Assembly (NCBI RefSeq): GCF_900497805.2
Contig: NW_020954608.1
Coordinates: forward strand, 18,979,518-19,043,517
From: Vombatus ursinus
Lineage: Eukaryota; Chordata; Mammalia; Diprotodontia; Vombatidae
DNA: 64,000 nt
Direction: 5' to 3'
Within the stretch, counting starts at the first letter, position 1. Every line of letters starts with the position of its first letter. The notes below the pieces were generated by a model. It had not been told where the DNA came from and searched no databases. It saw nothing but the letters and a program-made list of their open reading frames with translations. The position numbers and the translations under genes are program-made. This document shows positions 1 to 11,079 of the stretch, piece after piece.

Positions 1-50
<50 letters not shown>
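1..50. repeat. (TAG)n microsatellite
   Basis: About 16 uninterrupted TAG units run from the window edge, so the true length is unknown. The array ends where the sequence becomes 'taacagtacc'. Confidence 0.97.
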
Positions 51-1590
51 ACAGTACCATAATTTAGAGGGTGCATATAGGGCTAGCCCAAATAGCCTTC
101 TTTACAGGAGGAGTTATATCAGAGTCTCTGATCAATCATATCTTCACCTCTTTAGTCTCTCCTCTCCTCATGCCTTCTCCCAAGCACAGAAATTCCTGAA
201 AACATTTTCTCACTGATTTCTTGGAGTCAGATTCTTCTTATATGGCTATTCAAAGTATTAAAATTGCACTTAATGCTATTAATAATTGCCTAAGTGAATT
301 CAACCACTCCCCCCCCCCACATATTACCCCTACATAGTCCTTGGTCTCTGAAGAACTTTGTGGTTTGAACCATTCAACCCATAAGTCTGAGAGCTACTGG
401 AAGACAAGGGTCATTTATGCTGAATGATTTTATTGTATTGTTTTCATGAAGCACTTTACCTTGAACAATACAAAAGTTTAAAGTGTTACATATAAATATA
501 ATGAATAGCAACAAAAAATTCTACCTATATATTCTTTACATATGTGTTTATCCATCTACTATATACCTTTATAATGCTACATAATTAATATACCTAGTTA
601 CACCTATTAATTTACCTTTTTAAGTCACCCTATATGTGTGTAAAATAAACATATGCTTATATATGCCTTTTGAGATGGTATTAATTTACCTTTAAAATCA
701 CTATATATGTGTGTAAATAAATAAATGTATATATTTATGTAAATAAATATATGCATATATATGTCTTTTCTGGTAATATTAATTTATCTTTAAAAAAGAT
801 GTTATATTCCTTTTCTGGAATATAATAATCTGAAAGAAAAAGAAGATGGGGGTATCAGGGAAATAAATACTTCCTCGTCACAATTGGAAACCCATTGGAG
901 AAATGCTGTTAAAATTGATTGGCTTACTCTTGTTAGCAACTGTGGGAGGAAGGTGGAGTCAGGAAAGGGAGAAGGGGGGGAGGGAGGGAAGAGCAAAGCA
1001 TTCCCAGGTTCCTCCTTATCCTTCCCCTGCCCTGGAGCCAAACACCAAACAGAATCATTCTTGAGATCTTCTGCCTGCTCCTTTCTTCTGAAGTGCCTTT
1101 GTATGTCTTTGATCAGAGCTCAGGATAATAATTCTTGGGCTAGTTATGTGAAATATGTTTTTGACACTTTACCTCCCCTTGGAATTCATCCCAACCCTCT
1201 AGCCCTGCACTCAGAACCTTTGCACAGGATTTGTCTTCTTGGGGCCTGATTGTTTTTCTCTTTTCAACTCACAGGTCTCTCAGTGATACTGGCCTAACAA
1301 CAGTATTCTGTCACCAACTGATTTTTATTTCATTCTCAAGTTTCAGACCTGAAGATCTCCCAGGTCTTATGGGTAGAAACTTATTCAAGGTAGAACAGAG
1401 CCCCTTGACAGAGAGACGTATTATTATACTAACACTGGTATTGATGTCTTTAGGATAAGTCATTTAAATTCTCTTAGTCTGACAATTTACAAATACAAAA
1501 ATAAAGCTGGAATTATTGTATTGAAACATTTTTTTCTTCCCTAAAAGTTCAAAGTCCATATTTTCTTAAGTCACCTAGGTGATGCAATAC
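51..1590. other. unassigned AT-rich DNA
   Basis: No repeat family or exon was recognised. It holds a 10-base C run at 309-318, an AT-rich low-complexity part at about 480-790 with repeated 'aaataaat' and 'tatatgtg' words, and a short G-run block at about 970-990. The open frames here are short and lack recognisable domains. Confidence 0.6.
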
Positions 1591-1594
1591 ATAT

Positions 1595-1825
1595 ATGACT
1601 GACTTTGCTGTGTGGAAGACCTGACTTCAAATTTTGCCTTAGATTCTTGCTCTGTGACCCTGGGCAAACCATTTAACTTCTGTCTTTTTCATTTACCTAC
1701 TCTGTAAAATGAGATGAATAATAACACTTACCTCCCAGGAATGTTATAAAGAATAAAATGAGAAAATATTTGTAAAGTGTTTTGTAAACTTTAAAGTACT
1801 GTATAAAGCTATTATCATTTATCTT
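1595..1825 (+). repeat. MIR-type SINE
   Basis: The forward MIR order is readable: 'gtgaccctgggcaaacc', then a 'ctctgtaaaatgagatgaa' core, then 'ttataaagaataaaatgag' and a 3' part matching the 'gtaaagtg.tttgtaaac' tail. Divergence is high, as expected for an ancient mammalian SINE. The boundaries are approximate. Confidence 0.75.
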
Positions 1826-1909
1826 TACAGATTAATTCCTTTTTTCAACTCCAAAATCCCTATCCCTAAATGTGGATGTGATAAATAATTAAATAAAAAT
1901 CTTCTAGAG

Positions 1910-2108
1910 CAGTGATGTCAAATCAAATAGAAATGGAGTCACTAATCTATCCAAAAAGATTCCTATAAGCCCATATTGACTTGGTTTTAAAATGTAATGT
2001 TATCTGTATTTTATTGTATTTTTATTTATTTTGTTAAATATTTCCCAATTATATTTTAATATGGCAAAGGCCTCACTCAGGAGTGCTGGTACATATTTGA
2101 CACCTCTG
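1910..2108 (-). mobile_element. hAT-type MITE (copy 1)
   Basis: The terminal inverted repeats 'cagtgatgtcaaa' and 'tttgacacctctg' face each other about 200 bp apart. The interior is AT-rich and non-coding. The flanks 'ttctagag' and 'tcctagga' fit a degenerate 8-bp target duplication centred on CTAG, which is typical of hAT elements. The reverse complement matches the element at 14873-15058 through its 'gggaaat.tttaacaaa' interior, so both belong to one family. Confidence 0.7.
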
Positions 2109-2791
2109 TCCTAGGAAACCAAGAGGAAATATTAGAACAATAAACACTTTAAAACAGGAGTAGGTTTGGGAAGTAGGTACAACTATTATTTAGTTCCAAT
2201 TAATAGTAACTGGTTCCTGAATTTACTTCCAAAAACATCTCCAGGGGACAATACTCTATAGGGAACATTTAACAGTTAACAAGGATATTTAAATAACTTG
2301 TTACAGATCATGCAACTAGTCAGTAGCAAAGCTAGCAGAGAATAATGACTATTATTTCTAGTGTGATGTTCATTCCATTAAATTTCCTTCCAAAGACAAC
2401 ATTAACTGATTTTTCAAAATATACTAATATCTTTTGTTTTTATATCACACCTCCTTATGTAAGTATATTTCTTTCTCCTCCCCTCTATGCTACTCGAAGA
2501 ACTATCTCTTGCTACAGAATAAAAAAGAGGGTGAAAAAAGCAATTCATTAAAACTTGATAGATCTAGAAACATATGAGATTTCTACCTCCACAGTCCTCT
2601 ACCTCTACAAAAAAGGAAAAGAAATGTATTTTCTCATTTTTATTTCAGGGTCAAGCTTGGATTCTCATGACTAACTTTAAAGTTTCTACCACTATTATAA
2701 TGACTAATTTTAGAAAATTTCACAATTGGTTCTTTCTATTTCTTTGTAGCTTCTGGGGGTATGAATGTGACTTTATGTTGTATCAAGGATC
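2109..2791. other. unassigned DNA
   Basis: I see no known repeat or coding signature. The two open frames near 2345-2810 are AT-driven and show no domain. Confidence 0.5.
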
Positions 2792-3165
2792 TTATTGGAT
2801 CATAGGATAATAAATTTAGAGCTAAAATTTACACTGTATGTATCTTGTTTGTGCATTAATGTCTCCTCCATTAGAGCAAGAGTTCCTTGGAACAAGAATT
2901 GCATTTTTACATTTCTTCATATCCCCAGCATTTAGCACAGCACTTGCACAAAGTAAGTGCTTAATAAATTTCTGCTGATTGACTAACTAAAAATGACTTT
3001 GGAGGCCATCAGGAGTCCAACACCATCATTTTACAGATGAGGAAACTGAAATGATTCATCCAAAGTTACACAGGAAATAAACAACAGAACTGAGATTTAA
3101 ACCCAGGTCCTATAACTCCAAATTCAGTATTGCTTCCCTGTACCATAATGTCCCTCTTTGATATC
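2792..3165 (-). repeat. MIR-related CORE-SINE, split by an L2 copy
   Basis: The left part reads 'aatttagagctaaaa' and the right part resumes with 'ggaggccatcaggagtccaac', then 'cagatgaggaaactgaaa' and the 'cacaggaaat..acccaggtcc' segment. This is the usual order of an antisense MIR/Ther-type SINE. The L2 3' end at 2831-2990 lies between the parts, flanked by a short 'aaaat' repeat. Confidence 0.65.
2831..2990 (+). repeat. L2 LINE 3' end
   Basis: It shows the L2 tail order: 'ttagagcaagagttccttgg', then 'atatccccagcatttagcac', then 'gtgcttaataaatttctgc' and terminal 'gattgacta' units. It is a 5'-truncated copy lying inside the CORE-SINE. Confidence 0.8.
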
Positions 3166-3229
3166 ATACTAATTTTAGATGTGGAAAAAGTTCAAGCTCT
3201 TTGTTGCACCTATCACTTGCCAAATCTGC

Positions 3230-3345
3230 CACCATCTTGGAAAAATCAGTTCCCTTATCTGGGTCTCAGTTTCCTCATCTGTTAAATTATGAAGGCTAGA
3301 TGATCCCTAAAGGGCCTTCTAGTTAGAATCTTGATTTTGTGAGTT
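3230..3345 (+). repeat. MIR-type SINE fragment
   Basis: 'ctcagtttcctcatctgtta' is followed by the 'gaaggctagatgatccctaa' and 'gggccttctagtt' segment seen in MIR-related 3' parts. It is short and diverged. Confidence 0.6.
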
Positions 3346-3664
3346 TACATGTATATGTATATAAATACCTTTATATTAAATATACTTACGTATATTTTAT
3401 ATGTCTACAGACTGTTTCATGCTTTACATATTTTATGAATACACCCATACAATTACAAGTTTTTGCTATTAACATTCTTTATCAAGAGACCTCCAATGAG
3501 TGACAATGACAATGGACACAGCAATGGTAGCAGCACTAGAGGCAGGAAGAATGATGTCCCCCAGCAGTTATTGTCTTGGAGTAGTTACAAAAGGCATTTG
3601 AGAGCATGCTTCTCATAGAGCCATGTTCTATTCTTTGATGTTTACTATTGTTTAAGAAAAAAAA
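3346..3664. other. unassigned DNA
   Basis: No repeat or gene signal was recognised. It is AT-rich at its left side. Confidence 0.5.
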
Positions 3665-3815
3665 GAATCAGAAGGCCATCAGACACCAAAATGTCCTCTG
3701 ATACACCCTTGGGGAGAGGGGAGAAGGAAAGGGAGGAAATTTAAAACTCAAAATCTTATGGAAGTGAATATTGAAAACTAAAAATAAATAAATTATTTTT
3801 AAAAAAGAAAGTATG
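3665..3815 (+). repeat. L1 3' terminal fragment
   Basis: A G/A-rich stretch ('ggggagaggggagaagg') leads into 'actcaaaatcttatggaag', 'gaatattgaaaactaaa' and an 'aataaataaat' tail. The same order ends the L1 copies at 32659 and 56300. It is strongly 5'-truncated. Confidence 0.8.
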
Positions 3816-4454
3816 TACAGACAAAAATAAAATGGGGTGTATGACAAACAATATTTGTATATAGGTCTAGTGACAGCACTCATTTTTCCTATAACTATAT
3901 ACAATGAATAACTTCTTTGAAATGAGAATTAGTGATTACTGGAAAAGGGAAACACAAAATAGCATATCACATACAAAAAAATGAAATCAATACTATTTTA
4001 ACATGTAGGTGAAGAGTGGTTTCCAATGTGGGGGTCAAAAACTGAGTAAGATAGATGCTTGGAACACCTTGTTAGAGTAAGGATAAAAATCATCACCAAA
4101 TTAGAGGAAATAAAAATGAACTATCACATGAAATTGAAGCTGCACCAATCTGACCTACTTAAAGTACTAACACCAAAAAAGTGGTAGAGGAATGGATCAA
4201 AGAACAAACATCAGTGTAGAAGGTCAACATTTCCTAAGGAAGTTTGGCTAATGTAAATCAATCAGTACAATACTAAGAGACCAAAAGAACTTAGAAACTT
4301 CATCAGCCAGCAAACATTTGATCTATTTTTCAAGTAGAATGATATGGCAGCTAATAGTAATATCATTTTAGAACAAAATTTGTTTGTAAAAACTCATCAA
4401 AGAGTTTTGGTGGAAAATATAACCTCATATAATCTCATAAAAGAGTGAGATTCA

Positions 4455-4627
4455 GGGGCAACTAGGTTGCACAGTGGATAGAGCACAGGCCTTGGAGTCA
4501 GGAGGACCTGAGTTCAAATCCAGCCTCAGACACATAACACTTACTAGCTATGTGACCCTGGGCAAGTCACTTAACCCCAACTGCCTCACTGCAAAGCAAA
4601 AATAAATAAATAAATGAATAAATAAAT
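4455..4627 (+). repeat. tRNA-derived CORE-SINE (WSINE-like)
   Basis: It starts 'ggggcaactagg', continues with 'gtggatagagca', 'ggagtcaggaggacctgag', 'ttcaaatccagcctcagac' and 'gtgaccctgggcaagtcact', and ends in an (aaat)n tail. The target duplication 'agtgagattca' is intact at 4444-4454 and 4628-4638, so the insertion is fairly young and lies in the older RTE LINE. Confidence 0.92.
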
Positions 4628-6069
4628 AGTGAGATTCAAAGAAGAGACAAAAACAGCCATAAAGAAAATCTGTTGACAGATAAAAAATCAGCCAAATCAC
4701 CCCAAGTTCATTTAAGGATAAAACTTGAAGGAGAATAATGAACAGGTAAAATATAGAAAATATCTGAAAATTTCTATAACAAATTATTTTTCCCATCAAA
4801 GAGTTGAACCATCAAATTTGGACTCTCACATCAAATTCTGAGGTAAGTCTCATAGAGAACTAGATATAGAGTAGGGGATAAAGATGAACAAAGCAACTTT
4901 GACAGACCAAGTATATATAGCAGAAGTGACAATTTCAAAGGCAATGAGGGATGTCGTTTCAAGATATCTTTGAGAGAGGAGGAAAAAGACTTGGAAAAAA
5001 TTCAATTTCATTATTGCCAATAAAAAGCAATTAAAAATATGAATAATTATTGACTTATACGCATACTTTTAAGTGCTACAGAATGTTTATAATGAATTGT
5101 AAATGTCATTGATGAGAGATTGAAAAGCAAACAGATTTCTTAAAAAATAAATTTTGTAGTTGACATAAGACACGCAATTAATGGAAAGACATAAGCAGTA
5201 CAATATCCTGCCACATTTATTATTTGTTGTCAATATAAAATATGTATTTGGTAGAGAAAATGGTGCCTAAAAAGTTTTCCTTCAACAGTTCTCTCATGCA
5301 TAGCTAGAAATCAAATAATATTCCTTAAAAAGATGGAATAACAGAAATGCTGTTATATGACAACACTCTAATGGTTAATATCAAGTGAACAATAACTTAG
5401 GGAGATGCATGTTCACTCGTGGTCTCTGCTACCAAAGCAGATGTCCACCATAGTATTCAAATAAAAAAGTGATTGCTTAGAGATGGTGAGATTGTCCAGA
5501 TGCTTCTTATTGTGAATGATATCCTATTGATTGCATCTAGCCCTAGAACACTGCAGAGCCTCCTAGAAATATGCATACTCATTTTTAAAGAATCAAACCA
5601 TATAAACTATATAAAGGAAAACCTGAAGGATCAAGGAGGCTTATTGTCTAGATTATGATATGCAGTTGAATCAACCATTGAGAGAGCTCATTCAGATATT
5701 TTGGACAGATATGAGAACTGAACAATTTGCTGAATCCAGCATTGGACAGGAAGCAAAGAGAGATGAAATGCCTTCAGGAAGTTGCACAGTAAATTTAATG
5801 ACCCCATGCTTCTCCCTGGGGGAAAAACAAAAACTCTTCTCTTTAACATCAATATTCTTCCATGAAGAATGTGCGGATTTAAGTCATGGAATAAGTCTCC
5901 ACAGAATTGAATTTGCAACCAAAGGGCAATGAAGAGGTATAATGTGGGCATGATTAGTCTGCAACATATCATAAAGGAGTTATGTAGAAGAAGTTTAAAG
6001 AATGAAATCACAGAGGAAGAAAAATAAGTAGGCTGGCCATGTAGTAGAGGGAGGAATAATTGATGAAAT

Positions 6070-6722
6070 TGATGGGGTATGGGCTCAATCTGAGACCTTT
6101 GCCCCTTATCCCAAAAAGAATTTGGGTCCCATTTGTCTCTTTGAACTCTCCCACTAGGTCAAGGAAGTCTCTAGAGTTCACCTGAGGCTATAATCCTATC
6201 AACTGGCCTTTCATTATTGCCTATGTCCAATCTCCCAATTTTCTGTTACCCTTAACCTAACCCAGCCCTCTATTGTCTATTACCTCCCTATGATCCCGTG
6301 CTACTTCCCACCCTTGATTGCATCTAGACCCCATTCTCCACCTCTCAGTAATTTCCATCAAGATCCCCTCTAGACCCCTCCTCCAGTCACTCCAGCCTAC
6401 TGGCCACTCCCATCAAGATCCTCACTAGACCCTTTCTCCCAGATCCCTCCTCCAGTCACTCCAAAGTATTTGGCCACTCCCAGATCTCTCCTACAGTCTT
6501 TCTGTATATAAGATTCATCTGGCCTCCATTAAGGTGCTCAGATTCTTATAGTTTAGCCAATAGCTCACAAATGTTCAAATTCCTTAAGAGTCTGGCCAAT
6601 ATAGCAGATCTTTAATAAACCTTGTCTTTGGCTGAAAGAAGGCTTGTGTCAAATTACTTTGGGCAGGACACGTATGTTGTGATATTGGGGTCCCAGCACC
6701 CCTCCACCTCTAAACTTCAACA
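6070..6722 (+). mobile_element. solo LTR, long form, of a class-I-like ERV
   Basis: It is bounded by TG..CA and flanked by the 4-bp direct repeat 'aaat' (6066-6069, 6723-6726). Parts in order are a C/T-rich U3, a 'tatataagattc' TATA segment near 6507, R with an AATAAA signal near 6613, and a short U5. No internal retroviral region is adjacent. The R/U5 part ('ccttaagagtctggccaata') matches the four minus-strand LTRs at 17.4, 20.2, 24.4 and 44.3 kb. It is the most diverged of the five and so probably the oldest. The 4-bp duplication fits a gamma-type (ERV1) integrase. Confidence 0.85.
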
Positions 6723-7062
6723 AAATAATTCCATTATTCATTATACATGATCCATTGGTAGTCAGACAATACTAGGAAAACTAGAGTAAGACCACCCAAA
6801 ACATTAGGTGGCCCCTATTAGACTATTAATGGGAGGAAGTGGTTGAGAATAGATGGCTTGCACTTATGCAGAGCTGGCTGGAGTACCCATATCCATGAGG
6901 TCACAAATCCATTGATGTACCAAAGTAATTGCAGACAGAATCCTTATTTGATCAACATAAAGCAACATCTTACAGAGTGCAAATAACTGTTGTGCCTAAA
7001 TAACAGATATTATAGTCACTGGAATTATTATTATTCCACAGTTTCACGGTGGCATTGCCATA

Positions 7063-7135
7063 TATGTCAATCAATCAATAAACATTAAGCACCTACTATG
7101 TGCCAGGCACTGTGCTAAGTGCTGTATACATAAAT
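7063..7135 (+). repeat. fragment of the ancient A/G-rich repeat
   Basis: 'caatcaatcaataaacatta' is followed by 'gcacctactatgtgccagg' and 'cactgtgctaagtgctgta'. The same 5' segment opens the longer copies near 12765, 15178, 28970 and 44212. Confidence 0.7.
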
Positions 7136-7947
7136 TGGAACTTTTCTATATAATACTGGTCATTAAAATGTCAGCTCTATGACTTCTGTTGACATCCTAG
7201 TCTTGCATTGAGTTATATAATCAATTATTCTCATTCTAGTTCTACCTTTGCTCCTTATGTGTTTATGCAAACCCTAGTTCCTAATTATCTAGTTTGTGAT
7301 ATCTCTCTAGAAGTCATCATCTGAGTAAGAGCCAAGATTTTAGTCTTTGAGCTTGCTATTTCCCATCTAGACAACTATAATGGTCTTTTGGATGACTTTG
7401 CTGGTCTTTCAATTTTGTTTTTAAACTTCACAAAATGATTTAGTCACTTTTTAGATCTTGTGAACCTTGTGAATTAAAGTAAGTTTTCAAATAATTACAT
7501 AAACTAATGTAGCTCTACCCCCCTTGCTTCTACTCCTAATCTTGATTACTAGGAGAATCTACTGTATAATTGATGATCTTTTCCATTATTCACACTCAAG
7601 TTGTGGTTATCATTGGAGAGAGAGGTACGTATTTTCTAAATGAGTATTCTATTTGATTACAGCATATCCTACATATAAAATGTTCATGGTCTTCTAAGAT
7701 GCATTATATTCTCTGTTTTTTTTTTTAAATAAATAATGTTATATTTTATATAAATCTAACAATTATACTCTCTAAAAAAGTTTTTATTCTGAAATTTTTT
7801 TTTATAAATAACATAATCTAGGAAGATTTTTATTCTCTGAATAACTGCCCCTTGTTTTATTGTTATTTTTTAACATACTTTAGAAAATCTAATAAAAAGT
7901 TTAAAACAATTTAATTTTTAAGTTGCATTAATAAAAGCAATTATAAA
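7136..7947. other. unassigned AT-rich DNA
   Basis: T- and A-runs lie around 7716-7805. No repeat family, RNA gene or exon was recognised. Confidence 0.5.
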
Positions 7948-8160
7948 AATAATAATTGTTAGCACTTATATAATGTTTTACATACATTGTCTCATCTGAT
8001 CCCCCCAGCAACCCTGTGAATTAGGTACTAGAGCTATTACCATTCCTATTTTACAAATGAGGGAACTGGCTCAGAGGGGTTAAGTCACTTACCTAGGATG
8101 TCACAGCTAATAAATATTAGGTCTCCCCTGGCTCCTAGACCAGGACTTTCTAATATAGCA
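7948..8160 (-). repeat. MIR-type SINE
   Basis: Antisense MIR order: 'tatataatgttttacatac', 'tctcatctgatcc', 'attttacaaatgagggaact', 'ggttaagtcacttacctagg', ending near the 'ctcctagaccaggac' segment. Confidence 0.78.
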
Positions 8161-10139
8161 TACTTCCTCTTAAAATGTAATTTACCTTGATTTAGTTGAA
8201 GTCACCCCATAATCAGAATGAGATGCTTTTTCACTAGAAGCAGAATAGTTGAAAAAGTTCACTTTCACTAACAGTAGGGAATTTCAGAGAAAAGCTTCAG
8301 AAATGATTGCTGATCACCAACTTGTATAATACTCCCTCATTCCTGTGTACCATTTATTTAGGGGATGTAGTTGGTGGGGAATGGTTTATAAGGTTGTTTC
8401 AAAATACCGAACTATGTATGGTATTTGGTGCGCCTCTTAGATTTTTCGTGTGTATTTATGTGTCCTTGTATGTCAAAAGGGCAACTTTCTTCTGCTTCCC
8501 CGGCTTACTGATGGCTATTTCTTGATTTTTCATAAGTACACATCAACAGACAAAAGCACACCCATTTATGATATGCAACTTGATTTTATGTGTCTGTCTC
8601 ACAGTGGACTTTAGTTTCAAGCCCATAATGAGACAATGTCATTTCTCTAACCCTTTGCCCAAGGCATGAAAGAATTTTAAAGTAGAAAGCATAGAGGGTG
8701 TGAATTTAGTTTACTACAAATTGTTGTTTGTCCCTATAAAAGTTTTCAAATGCTAAGTCAAGAGTACTCCAATTTAGCAGTCTTGAATAATAGTGGAAAA
8801 AAATGCAATTAAAGAGAAGTATAGAAGAATTTTTAAGTGGCAACTCCCCTTGAACTGCCTGCCCTGCAGCACTCTAGTTTTAAAGTTTATTAAACCAAGT
8901 TCTTTGGATGGTATTACTAATGTTATCTGTGGAATGCTAATTATGTTTTAAAGAGGAGGCCAATTAAATGTAACCCACAGATCACCATTAATTGTGTGTG
9001 TGTGTATATATATATATGTGTCTGTGTATGCACACATATATGTATTATTTCCACTTGAATATGATCCAAGCCATCACATTTTTTTTATAAAAACATTTCT
9101 TTATATTCTATTATCACTAAATTTCTAAAGTTAATTGTTTTGCAAAGGAGAACATTTTACATGTAATATAATTAATGAAAAGTAACAACTCACAAAATAT
9201 AATGCCAAAACTTTATAAGACATTTTAAAAATAAAATAAAAATTCTCCTTTGTGCTTTTTTTTTTTTACATAGCAAAGTATTATATCATGCCCAAGGAAT
9301 TTGGACTTAATTATAAATGTAAAATAATAAATGCATTGTGCAATTATTGGAAGAGCCAAACTTCTTGCAGTTTTAGAATTTTGTGGTGATTTACTCCTCA
9401 AGAAACATGTATTTTCTTTTTGGAATTAAAAGAAACGCCATACACACACATATATACATGTATAATAATTAAGTGTTTCATTAATCACTAAATACTCCAG
9501 TAACCAATATATTTGTAAGTAAAACAATGATAGACTATTAAAGTATGTAGCTTAAAAAAATATCCCACATGACCCTGAGTGTGGTCTTGCTGAAACAGCT
9601 GCCCTTCCAAGATAGGAATAAAGCCCTGGGAGAGTGAAGGTGGGAGAAGTTGAAACCTGCTAATAGAACCAGACAGCCAGGAGCAAAAACAAATAATTAC
9701 AACAAAAAACTAGTCAAAACAGGTGGAAACCATGAAATATTCATAGAGTAAAAGGGAAATAGGTTTGTCCATTAATGGTACAAGTAAGTTCAACTAAAAG
9801 GCAACAAGCAACTTCAGAGGAGGGCTAAGATGAAATCAGTGTCCAGCCCAAAGCTCCAGGTCATCAGTGAGAAGAGATGCAGAGTGCAGAATCAAATGCA
9901 GGGATTTCAGAGCATTTGAAAATATTGTCTTCAGTTTACAGGTACTGACCCTCTTCTTTTGAGCTGAAGATTGACCTGGACTTCACCTTCCATTTGATTC
10001 CATTTGATGGATCTCAGCTGTGTTATTATAGATGGCAATGGTCAGCAAGTGTTCAAAAATACCAATTACTAGCTTCTGTGCAGTTTTCAGAACATAAATA
10101 ATACCAGAGAATACACTAGGATCCTGTCCAAATTATAGT
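8161..10139. other. unassigned DNA
   Basis: No confident repeat, gene or RNA is seen. It contains a TG/TA microsatellite at 8994-9030 and a 'cacacacatatatacatg' run near 9445. The open frame at 8307-8525 has no recognisable domain. Confidence 0.5.
8994..9030. repeat. (TG)n(TA)n microsatellite
   Basis: Alternating TG units pass into TA units, with a few interrupted TG/CA words continuing to about 9045. Confidence 0.9.
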
Positions 10140-10285
10140 TTTCACTTATGAGATTATAGATACAGAAGGGATCTTTGCCTTCATCTAGCCCAACACCTCT
10201 CTTTCTATAGATGAGGAAATGGAGTCTCACCTAAGTAGTGATGTACTTGAGGCACACAGGTAGCAGGAATCAAAGCCTTTTAACA
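10140..10285 (-). repeat. MIR-type SINE
   Basis: 'gattatagatacagaaggga', 'catctagcccaacacct', 'tatagatgaggaaatgga' and 'gaggcacacaggtagcagg' follow the antisense MIR-related order. Confidence 0.65.
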
Positions 10286-10354
10286 TAGCCTTTGTAACAA
10301 ATTTGTCATGTAACTTTGAAATGACTACATGTGTTGGTGATTCTGTTTCAGAAC

Positions 10355-10575
10355 AAAGGCAGCAGACTAGAACAGAGTATTTGAGTGCTGTGTCAGAAGA
10401 TCTGGGTTCTAGTCCTGTCCTAGTCTCATTCTAAACATTTTATATTTACTTTAAGAGTCATTTGACTTTTCTAAACTTCATATTACTCCCCAGTTGAAAA
10501 AAGAGAAAGCTTTGCTAATCTCATGGGGTAATTGTGAGGTTTGAATGAATTATGCATGTGACAGAGTAGTATGAA
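10355..10575 (+). repeat. MIR-type SINE
   Basis: 'gaagatctgggttctagtcc' leads to 'catttgacttttctaaac', 'atggggtaattgtgaggt' and 'gaatgaattatgcatgtgac', a forward MIR order with strong decay. Confidence 0.6.
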
Positions 10576-10639
10576 TGCTATCCCACTGCACAATTGGAAT
10601 ACTAGGTCTCCAGTACCATTAGACTTTGAGATTTATTCT

Positions 10640-10870
10640 GGTTTAGTGGATAGAATAAAATGGTTTCCCTCATAATCAAGAAGAGCTGAGTTCAATTCCC
10701 ACTCACCCCTGTTGATAATGGGTCAATAGCCCTGGGCAAATCACTTAACCTTTCAATACCCTAGGCAACACTATAAGAACATAAAATACAGAAAAGTTGC
10801 AGATCTGTATTAGTAGAAGGAGTTCCCTCATTTGGGATTTCCTGATACAAAGGATATCACAGGTCCAGTA
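10640..10870 (+). repeat. CORE-SINE, type B (MAR1-like)
   Basis: It has a head with 'gtggatagaataaaatgg', 'gagctgagttcaattccc', 'ccctgggcaaatcacttaac', then the type-specific tail 'taccctaggcaacactataa', 'agatctgtattagtagaagg' and 'aggatatcacaggtcc'. The same tail recurs at 22080, 25590, 28735, 46365 and 60000. The family name is tentative. Confidence 0.75.
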
Positions 10871-11079
10871 CCTACACCTACCAAAAACACAAATTAGCAT
10901 TTCAATTTTTTCACATTCCTTTCCACATTTATAAATGTCTCAGGAACACTGAAACATTTCATACTTCAGCTCAAAAAAACAGGGTCAATACTTACAAAAT
11001 GAGTAAGAAAATTGCTCCTCACATATATACTAGTTTGTTCAGATTGTTCATATAGTCATATAGTGTATGCATTTTTTTA

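Larger units (their letters stand above)
4050..6925 (+). mobile_element. decayed RTE-clade LINE, interrupted twice
   Basis: Conceptual translation of the + strand in several frames gives fragments like RTE/BovB reverse transcriptases. Near 4070-4130 there is a block resembling the segment after the endonuclease (VRIKIITKLEEIKMNYHMK). Near 4770 there is a linker-like 'FYNKLF'. Near 5490-5560 there is a catalytic-core-like segment (LLIVNDILLIASSPRTLQS) in which the usual first Asp of the ADD motif is Asn. Near 6025 there is a C-terminal 'WPCSRG/AGHVVR'-type segment, and the 3' end resumes at 6723-6925 ('tccatgaggtcacaaatcc'). Many stops and frame changes mark it as ancient and dead. A SINE (4455-4627) and a solo LTR (6070-6722) are inserted in it. 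The clade is an inference from motifs. It could serve as the LINE partner type of the RTE-tailed SINEs in this window. Confidence 0.6.

Noticed and set aside
4455-4627. tRNA-like A and B box words in SINE heads
   Set aside because: They belong to SINEs derived from tRNA. No cloverleaf tRNA gene was found in the window.
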